Positions 1-9,165 of a stretch of DNA of 64,000 nt are shown here, in pieces. The stretch spans positions 29,487 to 93,486 of the forward strand of contig DAHUXM010000013.1 in the NCBI GenBank assembly GCA_027307165.1, read 5' to 3'. This stretch comes from Gemmatimonadota bacterium (GTDB lineage: Bacteria > Gemmatimonadota > Gemmatimonadetes > Gemmatimonadales > Gemmatimonadaceae). The notes beneath the pieces were generated by a model. That model was not told where the DNA came from and searched no databases. It worked only from the letters and a program-made list of their open reading frames with translations. Position 1 is the first letter of the stretch; each line of letters begins with the position of its first letter. Both the position numbers and the translations under genes were made by a program.

Positions 1-401
1 TCGACATCGCGTATTTCCTCGTGGCGAAGGAAGGGCCGGGAGTCTTTTTCACCCATAGCATGGACGCCCGGACGCTCGGAAGCGGCGACGGAATATTTCA
101 CGCGCCGGTGCCGGTGGTGTATGGCGGCGATCAACCGGCTCACGTGTCGGTAGCCGCGCGGGGAGACGATCTCGTCGTCGCGTACGAAGACCCCAATGGC
201 GATCTCTCGCAGGTGGGGCTCGCTCTCTCCCGCACCATGGGACACATCTTCGAGCAGCGGTTGATAGTGTCGTTGCCTGGCCTTCCCGCGCACTCTCCGA
301 CGGTCGCGCTCCATGGCGATTCGGTGCTGGTTCAGTGGTTGGAGCGCCCCGATTCCGTGCCGACTGGCGGTCGTATAGCGGTGCGTTCCGCACGCTGGTG
401 A
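1..401 (+). CDS. C-terminal end of a secreted-type beta-rich protein (5' truncated by window edge)
   Basis: The reading frame is already open at the first codon (base 3) and reads through to TGA at 399-401, so the gene starts outside the window. About 132 residues are visible. They are rich in beta-strand-like alternation (VVYGGDQPAHVSVAARGDDLVVAYED, then VALHGDSVLVQWLERPD), the look of a sialidase- or BNR-type propeller blade or similar extracellular repeat. No catalytic residues can be assigned. The GTG at 21 could serve as a start but has no ribosome binding site, and the frame upstream is coding-like, so truncation is the better reading. Confidence 0.6.
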   Translation, partial: DIAYFLVAKEGPGVFFTHSMDARTLGSGDGIFHAPVPVVYGGDQPAHVSVAARGDDLVVAYEDPNGDLSQVGLALSRTMGHIFEQRLIVSLPGLPAHSPTVALHGDSVLVQWLERPDSVPTGGRIAVRSARW

Positions 402-510
402 GGAAAAAGCGCTACTTTCATGGGAGAAATTCGCAGTTTCCCTATTGCGCGTTGCTCTCTAGGATATAGCTTGCTCCCCGTCCGGAATTTCCGCACTCAC
501 AGGAGATTGT

Positions 511-897
511 ATGCCAGCGAAGAAGAAGAGCACGGCCAAGAAGTCAGCGAAGAAGGCGCCGGCCAAGAAGGCCGCTGCTAAAAAGGCACCAGCCAAGAAG
601 GCAGCTGCCAAGAAGGCGCCCGCCAAGAAGAAAGCGGCAGCTCGCAAGCCGAATGCAGCTTTCATGAAGGCGATGACGCCTTCGCCAGAACTCGCAGCCG
701 TCGTCGGCAGCAAGCCGATGCCGCGCACTGAGATCACCAAGAAGCTGTGGGTGTACATCAAGAAGAACAATCTGCAGGACCCCAAGGAGCGTCGCATGAT
801 CAATGCTGACGACAACCTGAAGGCCGTGTTCAACGGAAAGAAGCAGGTGTCGATGTTCGACATGACGAAGCTCGTCAACAAGCACCTCAAGGATTGA
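511..897 (+). CDS. SWIB/MDM2 domain protein with histone H1-like Lys/Ala tail
   Basis: 128 residues. Residues 1-47 are an almost pure Lys/Ala/Pro tract built from repeated AKKAPAKKA units, like the DNA-binding tails of H1-like bacterial proteins. Residues 50-128 carry a SWIB fold: PMPRTEITKKLWVYIKKNNLQDP, then a conserved 'RRMINADDNLKAVF' stretch and 'MFDMTKLVNKHL' at the end. Stand-alone SWIB proteins occur in several bacterial phyla and are thought to be chromatin-like; a nucleoid role is inferred from the tail. The start is set by AGGAGA at 501-506, and the frame uses ATG. Its stop lies 15 bases before lepB, so the two may be co-transcribed. Confidence 0.9.
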   Translation: MPAKKKSTAKKSAKKAPAKKAAAKKAPAKKAAAKKAPAKKKAAARKPNAAFMKAMTPSPELAAVVGSKPMPRTEITKKLWVYIKKNNLQDPKERRMINADDNLKAVFNGKKQVSMFDMTKLVNKHLKD

Positions 898-912
898 TCA
901 GGCGGTAATTAA

Positions 913-1698
913 GTGTCGAATGAAGTACAGAAGGGGCGCGCCGGTAAAGCGCGCCCCTTCGCGCAGCAGTCACCACGCCATGTGATATGGGAGAACGTGA
1001 AGGGATTCGCGATTGTCATCGCGGTCTTTCTCGCGTTCCGCGCATTCATCGCAGAGGCTTACAGAATTCCTTCGGGCAGCATGATTCCAACGCTGCTCGT
1101 GGGGGATTGGTTGTTCGTCAACAAGATGACGTACGGCGCGCACATTCCCTTCACCGATAGCCGCCTGCCGGGTTATCGGACTCCCACAAAGGGAGACGTT
1201 GTGGTGTTTGTGTCGCCGTATCAGGCGGACAACGGCGACGATCCCACGCCGACACTCGTCAAGCGTCTCGTCGGAACCGGCGGCGATACACTCTACATGC
1301 GCCACGCGGTGCTGTACGTGAACGGCGTCGAGTCGCACCGGCCGGCGTCCGCAGTGGATCCGTCGCGCCAGGTGCCAGCACAGCCGGACTATCCCGACCC
1401 GGAGCACTTCGGCTGGCAGAAGCGATACGCGCTCATGTCGTCGCGCTTTGGCGCAGCGCCAGCGGAACCGACCCACGACAACTGGGGTCCAATCGTCGTG
1501 CCGGCCGACCATTACTTCATGATGGGCGACAACCGGTATGATTCGAAGGACAGCCGGTACTGGGGTTTCGTCCCACGGGAGAATGTGCGCGGACGTCCGA
1601 TGTTCGTGTACTACTCCTACAACGCGGATGACTCGGACCGGCCGTTGCCGTTCATAACCGACATTCGCTGGTCACGACTGGGACATTGGATCAAGTAG
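913..1698 (+). CDS. lepB: Signal peptidase I
   Basis: 261 residues. It cleaves signal peptides from exported proteins at the outer face of the inner membrane. A basic N-terminus is followed by one membrane segment (about residues 31-48), then the S26 boxes: IPSGSMIPT with catalytic Ser56, VKRLVGTGGD with general-base Lys117, and MGDNRYDSKDSRYWG (about 204-218). The length is typical for Gram-negative type I enzymes with one membrane anchor. GTG at 913 is chosen because AGGCGG (900-905) sits 7 bases upstream; a GTG at 982 would put the start after the hairpin at 931-959 but lacks a binding site. The next gene overlaps its 3' end. Confidence 0.95.
   Translation: MSNEVQKGRAGKARPFAQQSPRHVIWENVKGFAIVIAVFLAFRAFIAEAYRIPSGSMIPTLLVGDWLFVNKMTYGAHIPFTDSRLPGYRTPTKGDVVVFVSPYQADNGDDPTPTLVKRLVGTGGDTLYMRHAVLYVNGVESHRPASAVDPSRQVPAQPDYPDPEHFGWQKRYALMSSRFGAAPAEPTHDNWGPIVVPADHYFMMGDNRYDSKDSRYWGFVPRENVRGRPMFVYYSYNADDSDRPLPFITDIRWSRLGHWIK
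931..959. repeat. Perfect 11-bp inverted repeat inside the 5' end of lepB
   Basis: AAGGGGCGCGC and GCGCGCCCCTT flank a 7-base loop. It starts 34 bases after the SWIB stop and lies inside the first codons of lepB as called here. It could attenuate transcription between the two genes or limit lepB translation. There is no clear T run after it. Confidence 0.55.
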
Positions 1699-2222
1699 GG
1701 ACAGGAACTTCCTATCATCCCGCTCCCCGGAGCGTATGGCATCGGATCGCCGCCTCGTTGATCGAGATGGCGATCATAGCTGGAGTCGTCGTGCGAGTGC
1801 TTCACGTGATCGCGAACGCGCATGGCGCAGAGCTGGACTGGCACTCGTTCGTCGGCACGTTCATAGCGATCCCGGTAATACTGCTTGCGCTCGCGACGAT
1901 TCATCTCGCGAGCTACCCGCTGCATCAGTGGGTCTGGCGCGCGCCGGCCTTCGCGCTGCTGGAATCGGCGGTGGAATCGCTACTCAGCCTCGTGCTGATC
2001 TTCGCCGGCCGCGAGCGATGGGGCACCGGCCGCGCGGTATTCGGCGACTGGCCCGCAATGGCGGCGACCACCTTCCTCAGTCGCTTCGCGATGGTCTGTC
2101 TGTTCGCCCTCGTGCTCGGCGGCGTCGCGCAATTCGTACGTCGTCGTGAGATCCGCGCCGAGCGAAAGAGGGGCGCTCATACTCGTTCTGCCGACCCGCC
2201 GGGCGGGGATGTGGAACCGTGA
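1686..2222 (+). CDS. Four-helix integral membrane protein of unknown function
   Basis: 178 residues if started at TTG 1686, which overlaps the lepB stop by 13 bases; an in-frame ATG at 1767 is an alternative. Four hydrophobic segments are visible (around residues 20-43, 55-76, 88-108 and 130-150), followed by a basic Arg-rich tail (RRREIRAERKRGAH), which suggests a cytoplasmic C-terminus. No family motif is recognised. The overlap with lepB suggests translational coupling, but the start is uncertain and nothing ties it to protein export. Confidence 0.6.
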   Translation: MDQVGTGTSYHPAPRSVWHRIAASLIEMAIIAGVVVRVLHVIANAHGAELDWHSFVGTFIAIPVILLALATIHLASYPLHQWVWRAPAFALLESAVESLLSLVLIFAGRERWGTGRAVFGDWPAMAATTFLSRFAMVCLFALVLGGVAQFVRRREIRAERKRGAHTRSADPPGGDVEP

Positions 2223-2267
2223 GTAGGTGACTAACTTATCTTTAGTAATCACCACTGAGGGCCAATC

Positions 2268-2684
2268 ATGTACGACGAACGACTAGTTACTCCGATGCGC
2301 GCCGAGCTGACGCGTCTTGGCGTTGAAGAGATGCGGACCGCCGCCGAGGTGGACGCGAAGTTGAAGGATTCGAAGGGCACGACCCTCGTGGTCGTCAATT
2401 CAGTCTGCGGCTGTGCCGCCCGCAATGCCCGTCCGGCGGTCGCGAAGGCGATCACCAACGCGAAGAAGCCCGACACCCTGACGACGGTATTCGCCGGCCA
2501 GGACGTCGATGCAGTGCAGCGTGCACGCAGCTACTTCCTGGGCTACCCACCCTCGTCACCACAGATCGGGCTGCTCAAGGACGGCAAGATCGTCTACATG
2601 CTCGAGCGTCACCAGATCGAAGGCCGCTCGGCAGATGACATCGCGACCGACCTGACGCACGCGTTCGATCAGTACTGTGCGTAG
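2268..2684 (+). CDS. BrxA/BrxB-family bacilliredoxin (DUF1094)
   Basis: 138 residues with a thioredoxin-like fold and the diagnostic Cys-Gly-Cys motif (C47-G48-C49 in VVNSVCGCAARNARP). Members remove bacillithiol from S-bacillithiolated proteins in Firmicutes; the family also occurs in bacteria outside that phylum. The N-terminal MYDERLVTPMRAELTRLG and the DAVQRARSYFLGYPPSSPQI region are standard for the family, and the length is normal. ATG start after a region GAGGGCC. No bsh genes for bacillithiol synthesis lie in the window, so the partner thiol is unproven. It is followed by a REPIN-like repeat cluster. Confidence 0.9.
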   Translation: MYDERLVTPMRAELTRLGVEEMRTAAEVDAKLKDSKGTTLVVVNSVCGCAARNARPAVAKAITNAKKPDTLTTVFAGQDVDAVQRARSYFLGYPPSSPQIGLLKDGKIVYMLERHQIEGRSADDIATDLTHAFDQYCA

Positions 2685-2718
2685 CGGATCGTAGGGGTAG
2701 CGACGCCCTTCTGATAAT

Positions 2719-2884
2719 CGTCATTCCCGCGAACGCGGCCTGGGCGAGTCGTCGTTCCCGCGAAAGCGGACGGGGCAAGTCGTCATTCCCGCGAAAGCGG
2801 GAATCCATGTTATCGGTTTCTGGATGCTATGATAGCAGGAAGCTGACCGGCAGCAGATGGATTCCCGCTTTCGCGGGAATGACG
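2719..2884. repeat. REPIN-like element, copy 1, with two partial arms upstream
   Basis: The full element is 2781-2884 (104 bp). Its ends are perfect inverted repeats of about 28 bp beginning CGTCATTCCCGCGAAAGCGG, and each end is itself a hairpin (TTCCCGC-GAAA-GCGGGAA). The 48-bp centre has a conserved 'gatgatagca' core. Partial single arms lie at 2719-2739 and 2751-2770. It lies between a plus-strand gene end and a minus-strand gene end, where hairpins could also end transcription. Confidence 0.85.
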
Positions 2885-2941
2885 GATGGGCTGGGGACGG
2901 AGTGGGGACGGACTCCGTCCCTACTCCGTCCCCTTATTCGT

Positions 2942-4277
2942 TCACGACGTGAAGATCCATCTCCTGACTTCCGCGAGCGTCGGCCGTTTTCCATACATGA
3001 GCAGTCCAACGCGATAGATCCGCCCCGCCAGCCAGATCGCGCCGAGACAGCTCAGGACAAGAATCGCCAGACTCGCGACTACCTGAATGGTCGGGACGTT
3101 CGTGATCGCCATTCGTATCGGCAGAATGATCGGCGACGAGAACGGCAGCATCGACATCGTGACTGCGAGCGTGCTGGTTGGATTCTGAACCGTGGGCGAG
3201 ATCAGCACTGCGGTCAGGACGAGCAGCAACACCACGGGGAACGCTGCCTGTCGCGCATCCTGTTCGCTGCCGACCGTCGCACCGACGGCGGCGTACAGCG
3301 CGCCGTAGAAGAGCAGGCCGAGCAGGAAGAGGACGAGCACGAGGACCACCCAGCTCCATGGTGTAGCGACGAGCGCCGCCAGCATGTCGTTCGAGCCGAA
3401 TCCTCCGGCTGCGCCTGCAGCCTGTGCCTTGGCGATCGCCGGTGCACCGAACAGCATCGTGCGTGCGGAGATGAGCAGGACCGTGCCACCGACCCAGACG
3501 ATCTGCTGCGTGAGACCGACCGCCGTCACGCCGATCACCTTGCCTGCCAGCAGGGTCTCCGGCTTCACGCTCGAGATGACGATCTCGGACACGCGTGACA
3601 TTTTTTCTTCGATCACGCCGCTCAGCATGTTCTGCCCGTAGATGATGATCGACATGTACAGGAAGAACGCGACGATCGTGGCGATGATCGCCTTCGCCGG
3701 AGTGGTGACGTCCCGTCCCGTATCGTTGATCGAGACCGCCTGAATCGTTGGAATTGGCGCTGACACGACGCTGTCGATCGCGGGTGCCGACAGCCCCCCT
3801 CGCTCGAGACGCAGGGCGATCAATCCGGAACGAACGGAATTTGCGATGGTGAGGCGATCGCTCTTGGAGTCCGCCTGTCGTCCGGCATACCCCACAGTGT
3901 CGCCCCGCAATGTCGCTGAATCGAGGACGACGAATCCGTTGGCGAGCCGACGCGCGACTTCGGACGTCGCGTCTTCGCGCGCGTGCGCAAGCGAATCCGG
4001 GGATACTATCCGGACGTCTGCCGTAGTCGCGTCTTCGGACGTGCTGCGCAGCACCGCGAGCGAGCGCGCGACGTACTTGCCGAGCCCCTGTTGCGTCGCG
4101 TCGATGATCAGAACGCGTGGCGCAACTGATTTCGCGTCCTTGTTGATGAGCAGCAACGGCAGGAATGCGATAGCCGCGAACAGCAAGGGCGCGAATATCG
4201 TTGATATCATGAACCATCGTGTACGTACGCGTTCGATGTATTCGCGCCGCACGATCGCCCAGAGTTTCGATGCCGTA

Positions 4278-4285
<8 letters not shown>
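2942..4285 (-). CDS. ABC-2 type transporter permease (NatB-like)
   Basis: 447 residues. It is the membrane part of an ABC exporter. A hydrophobic segment near the N-terminus (about 26-47) is followed by a large extracytoplasmic domain (about 50-210), then a block of five or so membrane segments, the topology of the NatB/CcmB-like ABC-2 class. 'GVIEEKMSRVSEIVISSVKPETLLAGKVIG' is the typical ABC-2 cytoplasmic loop motif. ATG 4285 is preferred over upstream codons because it overlaps the ATPase stop by 8 bases (ATGGCTGA), a translational coupling. The substrate is unknown; NatAB homologues export sodium ions or peptides. Confidence 0.9.
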
Positions 4286-5075
<790 letters not shown>

Positions 5076-5226
5076 TGTCGCCAAATATAGGCTCGAACGT
5101 CATGCACCGCAGTCGGCCCGGGGGCGGGGGGGGGAGGTGCCGGAGTGACTGCGGGATGCAGAGCGGGTGACTGGTCCTTTGCGACTTGCGGGAGGCGTCC
5201 GACGCAAACTTCGACCGCCGTAACGA

Positions 5227-5260
5227 TCGAGGGGCCAGGCTCTCAAGCCCGGCCCCTCGA
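5227..5260. terminator. Strong hairpin downstream of the cupredoxin gene
   Basis: TCGAGGGGCC and GGCCCCTCGA form a 10-bp stem. The rest of 5076-5345 has no gene I can support. The hairpin lies 85 bases beyond the minus-strand cupredoxin stop and could end its transcript. There is no long T run. Confidence 0.45.
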
Positions 5261-5345
5261 TGGTCGAATCGAACTCCGACCCTCCAGTTAGTTCGCGACC
5301 GGAGGCGTGCAGCGATGCGTCCGCGTCCTGCGGCCACCTCGCCTG

Positions 5346-5780
5346 TCACTTGATGGCGTTCGTAGCTACCGTCCGCTCGCCAACGGTGAGCACCCCGTGC
5401 ATGCCGAGAAGGTCGTGAGGATCGCAGACGAAATTGTACTTGCCGGCCGCGAAACGATCATCGATGACGACGTCGTATGTCTGACCCTTGTTCGTGAGAT
5501 ACGGGCCGACCGTGATGCTGCCGAGCTTCGTGCCGCCCGGGTGACTCGTGAAGTGAACGTCGTGCGGCACCGCTTCCTCGTCGATGAAGCGCACGGTGTC
5601 GCCGCGCACCGCGTTGACGCTCGACGGTTCGAAGGTGTAGGGCGTGCTGCCCGGCTTCACCACAAGCTTGACGATAATTACGTGAGCGTTGTCTGACGTA
5701 GCGCTCTGAGCAACGGCTGCAGGCGCCGTGGCAAACAGTGCTGCCACGGATGCTACGATCAGAAATGGTGTGTGAGACAT
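5346..5780 (-). CDS. Exported cupredoxin (plastocyanin/azurin-like blue copper protein)
   Basis: 144 residues. A signal peptide (MSHTPFLIVASVAALFATAPAAVA) precedes a single cupredoxin domain. The type-1 copper ligands are visible: His in 'VPHDVHF', then Cys, His and Met in 'NFVCDPHDLLGMHG'. The domain order (FEPSSVNAVRGDTVRFIDEEAVPHDV) is that of plastocyanin-like electron carriers. ATG 5780 is chosen over an upstream ATG at 5810 because AGGGAAGGGA precedes it. It is transcribed away from the Cyc2-like cytochrome gene, sharing a 292-bp control region. A periplasmic electron-carrier role is inferred. Confidence 0.88.
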   Translation of the reverse strand: MSHTPFLIVASVAALFATAPAAVAQSATSDNAHVIIVKLVVKPGSTPYTFEPSSVNAVRGDTVRFIDEEAVPHDVHFTSHPGGTKLGSITVGPYLTNKGQTYDVVIDDRFAAGKYNFVCDPHDLLGMHGVLTVGERTVATNAIK

Positions 5781-6072
5781 GGTCCCTTCCCTCGGATGAC
5801 GTGTGAGCATTGCAGCACTGGCTGTCCGTGCATCTGAACGTTACGTCTCGCTACACCGCGCGCCCATCGGAGTTTACCTGAACTTTTGTCGGGTAAATCC
5901 CTCGCGTGATGCACGTTAAGAATGCGTAAAATTGCGGTGTGTCAGTGTTTCCTTTACGTCCTCGTAGGTGAATGGGGAAGCGACGATTCCGGATGCAACA
6001 TCGGGCAATTTTTTCATTGCGGATGCGCACTGACAGCCGTACTGTTAGCAATCTCTCAAGGGAGCCTTACCC
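5781..6072. promoter_or_regulatory. Shared divergent control region of cupredoxin and Cyc2-like genes
   Basis: This 292-bp gap separates two divergent electron-transfer genes. It is more AT-rich than the flanking genes. A possible plus-strand promoter is TTGCGG (6017-6022), 17 bases, TACTGT (6040-6045); the match to consensus is weak. AAGGGAG at 6058-6064 is the ribosome binding site for the plus-strand gene. A short minus-strand reading frame at 5851-6051 has no coding signs. Confidence 0.35.
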
Positions 6073-7599
6073 ATGACCGGCGTGCGCTTGCTTGAAACGT
6101 TTTCGTATAGTCACCGACGTTCATCGCATTGCTGCGTGTACTTCATGCGCGCTGCAGTGTCCCTCACCGCGGTCGGCGCGCCGTTCGCATCCGCGTCGGC
6201 ACGAACACTGTCGACACGCTCACATGGCGTCGACGTTGTACCCGGAATGAGTGTGACGCGGATCGTTGCACCGCGCGGCTTCTTCGCGGCGCTCGACAAG
6301 GCGCAGGGCGCAACTTTCGCTCACACATCGACGATCGTGCCGAGCTTCTCGCGTCAGACAAAGCTCGCCTGCAGCGCATGTCATTATGCGTTCCCGCAGC
6401 TCACACCGTTCGGAAGACAGTTCAAGCTCAATGGGTACACACTGACGGGTCTCTCCACCATCGGGGAGCCCATGGACACGTCGGGCGGGTTGAAGCTTGC
6501 ATCGATGCCGCCAGTGGCTGCAATGGTCGTCGCTTCCGTCACCCGCACGAATACAGCGAAGCCCGGCACGCAGAACAATACCGCGGCATTCCCCGACCAG
6601 GCGAGCATATTCGTCGCCGGTCAACTGACTGCCAACCTCGGCGCATTCACGCAGTTCACCTACGCGTCTCCGGACGGCTCGTTCGGTATCGACAACGTGG
6701 ATATCCGCTACGCGCGTCATGAGACGATGGGGAGTCGGGATGTGCTTCTCGGTCTGACCCTGCACAACAATCCCACGGTCCAGGATGTCTGGAACACGAC
6801 TCCGGCGTGGAGCTATCCATTCATGTCCTCCTCGGTGGCGCCATCGCCGATGGCCAGTACTGTCATCGATGGAGCCCTCTCGCAGCAGGTGGTCGGATTG
6901 GGCGTGTATTCGCTGTTCGACAACATGCTGTACGCCGAGGCGACCGCCTATCGCTCCGCGCCGCAGGGCGGCGCAATGCCCCTCGACTCGACCGCCTCGA
7001 ATACGACAAGCGGAGTGGTGCCCTACTGGCGACTCGCACTGCAGCACCAGTATGGTCCGACCTACATGATGCTTGGTACGTATGGCTTTGCTGCGAATCT
7101 CTATCCGCAGGGCGTCACCGGGCCGACCAATCGGTATACGGACATCGGGGTGGATGCGCAGGTGGAGCACGGCATCGGCACGACGATGCTCATCGGCCGG
7201 GCGTCGTACATCCATGAGCGGCAACGGCTCGATGCGTTCCTCGCCAATGGTGCGCAGGGAGCAGAGGAATTGAAGCCGACACTCGCGACACTGCGCGCGA
7301 ACGTGAGCGTGTTCGCCAATCAGCGTTACGGAGCTACCCTCGGGTTCTTCCAGACCACAGGCACGAGAGACACTCTTCTTTTCGCCCCCGCTGCATTCAG
7401 CGGCAGCCGCACAGGAAGTCCCAATACGACAGGCGAGACTGCGGAGCTGATCTATAATGCCTGGGAGAATACGCGGGTGGGTGTGCAGTACGTGTACTAC
7501 AGCAAGTTCAACGGTGCGTCTACCGCTTACGATATCGCTGGCGGTCGGAGGGCGTCGGACAACAACACCCTCTACCTGTACACGTGGCTGGCGTTCTGA
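6073..7599 (+). CDS. Cyc2-like monoheme cytochrome fused to an outer-membrane porin
   Basis: 508 residues. The segment 'VPSFSRQTKLACSACHYAFPQLTPFGRQFKLNGY' (about 89-122) has one CxxCH heme site (C100, C103, H104) preceded by the P-x-F-x-R-Q-T pattern known from Cyc2 proteins. After it comes about 380 residues of alternating beta strands ending in aromatic 'LYLYTWLAF', an outer-membrane barrel. Cyc2 passes electrons from extracellular Fe(II) inward in iron oxidisers. The function of distant homologues is not settled. The start has AAGGGAG 9 bases upstream but gives an unusually long n-region; ATG 6145 would give a classic signal peptide. Confidence 0.75.
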   Translation: MTGVRLLETFSYSHRRSSHCCVYFMRAAVSLTAVGAPFASASARTLSTRSHGVDVVPGMSVTRIVAPRGFFAALDKAQGATFAHTSTIVPSFSRQTKLACSACHYAFPQLTPFGRQFKLNGYTLTGLSTIGEPMDTSGGLKLASMPPVAAMVVASVTRTNTAKPGTQNNTAAFPDQASIFVAGQLTANLGAFTQFTYASPDGSFGIDNVDIRYARHETMGSRDVLLGLTLHNNPTVQDVWNTTPAWSYPFMSSSVAPSPMASTVIDGALSQQVVGLGVYSLFDNMLYAEATAYRSAPQGGAMPLDSTASNTTSGVVPYWRLALQHQYGPTYMMLGTYGFAANLYPQGVTGPTNRYTDIGVDAQVEHGIGTTMLIGRASYIHERQRLDAFLANGAQGAEELKPTLATLRANVSVFANQRYGATLGFFQTTGTRDTLLFAPAAFSGSRTGSPNTTGETAELIYNAWENTRVGVQYVYYSKFNGASTAYDIAGGRRASDNNTLYLYTWLAF

Positions 7600-7644
7600 T
7601 CCTGGCCTTCCAGTACCGTCGTTGTACGGTGTATCTCGAGCTCG

Positions 7645-7674
7645 GGCGGTGCCGGTAACGGCACCGCCTTTGCT
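7645..7674 (+). terminator. Intrinsic terminator after the Cyc2-like gene
   Basis: GGCGGTGCCG-GTAA-CGGCACCGCC is a perfect 10-bp stem with a 4-base loop, followed by TTTGCT. It lies 45 bases after the stop codon. It implies that the DUF2231-like gene at 7746 has its own promoter or depends on readthrough. Confidence 0.75.
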
Positions 7675-7745
7675 AAAGGTGCCGCAGCCAGCTATCTATA
7701 TCGCGAACGCGGCGAAAGTATGCCCCTAAAACGCGAAGGCTGAGA

Positions 7746-8360
7746 ATGAGCTGGCAATACCTGCACACACTGGTCAATCACTTTCCCATCGTACTGACTG
7801 TGATTGGCGCGCTGGCGGTTCTCGTTGCGGCGATGGTGCCGCGAAGGGCTACGTGGGTTTATGCGCTATCGACGCTCACTCTCGCCGGCATGACGATCTA
7901 CCCGGCGTGGTGGAGCGGCGGCAGGGCGCGTCACGCCGTGCAGAACGCATGGTACATCGAGCGCGGCGCGATCCAGGCACATTCGGCGGCGGCCGACATA
8001 ACCCTGTGGGTCGTTGGCGTACTCGGCCTGTTCGCACTGCTCGCGTTGATAACGATGATCCGGACGCGCGAAGCCGTATCACGGGGGCGCGCGCTTCGCG
8101 TAATCGTGGGACTCGGTGCTCTCATCTCCGTCTGCGCCGTTTCATACACGGGCTATCTCGGTGGCAAGATCGTCGTCGAGTCTCCGATCCTCGCCAGTCC
8201 GACACCGCCGGTGATCACGGCGCCCGTACCGTCCACGACATCGACGCCAGCAATCACGCCCGCATCACCGACGCCCCGGCCTGCGGCCCCGGATTCGGCG
8301 CACCCCACTGTGAATCCGAAGCCGCAAGCGACATCCGCGCCGCAACCGCACGCGCCGTAA
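7746..8360 (+). CDS. DUF2231-like integral membrane protein with Pro-rich tail
   Basis: 204 residues. Four membrane segments are visible (about 14-30, 38-53, 84-104, 118-137). 'LHTLVNHFPIVL' near the start and 'SYTGYLGGKIVVESP' after the last helix match the DUF2231 pattern (HP-x-HFP and GGxxVY). Some members are suspected to bind heme b through conserved His, but this is not established. The last 55 residues are Pro/Thr/Ala-rich and probably extracytoplasmic. It lies between the Cyc2-like gene and the molybdate-type permease, 7 bases before the latter. Confidence 0.65.
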   Translation: MSWQYLHTLVNHFPIVLTVIGALAVLVAAMVPRRATWVYALSTLTLAGMTIYPAWWSGGRARHAVQNAWYIERGAIQAHSAAADITLWVVGVLGLFALLALITMIRTREAVSRGRALRVIVGLGALISVCAVSYTGYLGGKIVVESPILASPTPPVITAPVPSTTSTPAITPASPTPRPAAPDSAHPTVNPKPQATSAPQPHAP

Positions 8361-8367
8361 CACGCCA

Positions 8368-9165
8368 GTGCGCACCCGGACGTCCAGACTAACGATCGCG
8401 CACGTCAGCGCGTGGGCACTGGGTGCGATGTTGCTGCTGTTTCTTGCCGTCCCCATAATACTTCTCGTCGTACTGGGTGGTGCAGGGATTGGAGGCGCGC
8501 TGCGCGATCACGACATGATTGCGGCTCTGGAAACAACCTTCGTAACGGCGACCATAGCGACATTTCTCGCGGCCTTGTGCGGGTCTCCGATCGCGTACGC
8601 GTTGTCGCGGGCGAAATTCCGCGGACGCGCACTGATCGCTGCGATAGTCGATCTCCCGCTGTTGATCCCGCATCCGGTGGCGGGAATCGCGATCCTGCTG
8701 CTGGTCAGTCGGGATACGGCGTTCGGTAGCACGCTGCTGGATATGGGGTTGCGCGTGGTGGGCACTCCAGCGGGAATCGTCGCGGCGATGCTATTCGTCT
8801 CCGCGCCGCTGTACGTGAGCGCAGCGCGCGAAGCGTTCGCACGAGTGGACAGGCGCTACGAGTTCGTCGCACGGACGCTTGGCGATACGTCGTGGTCTGC
8901 GTTCCGCAGGGTAACGTTCCCGATGGCGCGTCGCGGCCTGGCGTCGGCGGCGATCGTAACGTGGGCGCGCGCCGTGAGTGAATTCGGAGCAGTCGTGGTG
9001 CTGGCGTACAACCCCAAGGTTGTAAGCGTGCTGAGCTACGATCGCTTCACGACCGGCGGATTGCGCGACGCACTGCCGATCGCGGCGACGCTTGTCGTGG
9101 TTTCGATAGTGCCACTCCTGGCGCTGCGCGCGTTGCGATACGACCGAAGCAACGAGGCGGTGTGA
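8368..9165 (+). CDS. Molybdate/tungstate-type ABC importer permease (WtpB/ModB-like)
   Basis: 265 residues. It forms the membrane channel of an oxyanion importer. About six membrane segments are visible. The cytoplasmic EAA-type loop reads 'EAFARVDRRYEFVARTLGDTSWSAFRRVTFP', the standard contact site for the ATPase in MetI-like permeases, and 'SEFGAVVVLAYNP' is typical of ModB/WtpB/CysT permeases. GTG start at 8368, 7 bases after the previous stop. Its stop overlaps the ATPase start (GTGATGA). No periplasmic binding protein gene is adjacent, which is unusual for an importer. Molybdate versus tungstate versus sulfate cannot be decided here. Confidence 0.8.
   Translation: MRTRTSRLTIAHVSAWALGAMLLLFLAVPIILLVVLGGAGIGGALRDHDMIAALETTFVTATIATFLAALCGSPIAYALSRAKFRGRALIAAIVDLPLLIPHPVAGIAILLLVSRDTAFGSTLLDMGLRVVGTPAGIVAAMLFVSAPLYVSAAREAFARVDRRYEFVARTLGDTSWSAFRRVTFPMARRGLASAAIVTWARAVSEFGAVVVLAYNPKVVSVLSYDRFTTGGLRDALPIAATLVVVSIVPLLALRALRYDRSNEAV

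Noticed and set aside
2807..3598. Plus-strand frame running from the repeat element into the ABC permease gene
   Set aside because: Begins in the REPIN-like element and is antisense to a clear permease.
5220..5290. tRNA-like stretch (TGGTCGAATC beside a GC-rich stem)
   Set aside because: No acceptor stem, D-arm or anticodon arm can be folded; the stem is better read as a terminator.
5851..6051. Short minus-strand frame in the cupredoxin/Cyc2 control region
   Set aside because: 66 codons, no ribosome binding site, codon use unlike the neighbours.
6220..7224. Minus-strand frame over the Cyc2-like gene
   Set aside because: His/Arg-rich antisense product; no start signal.
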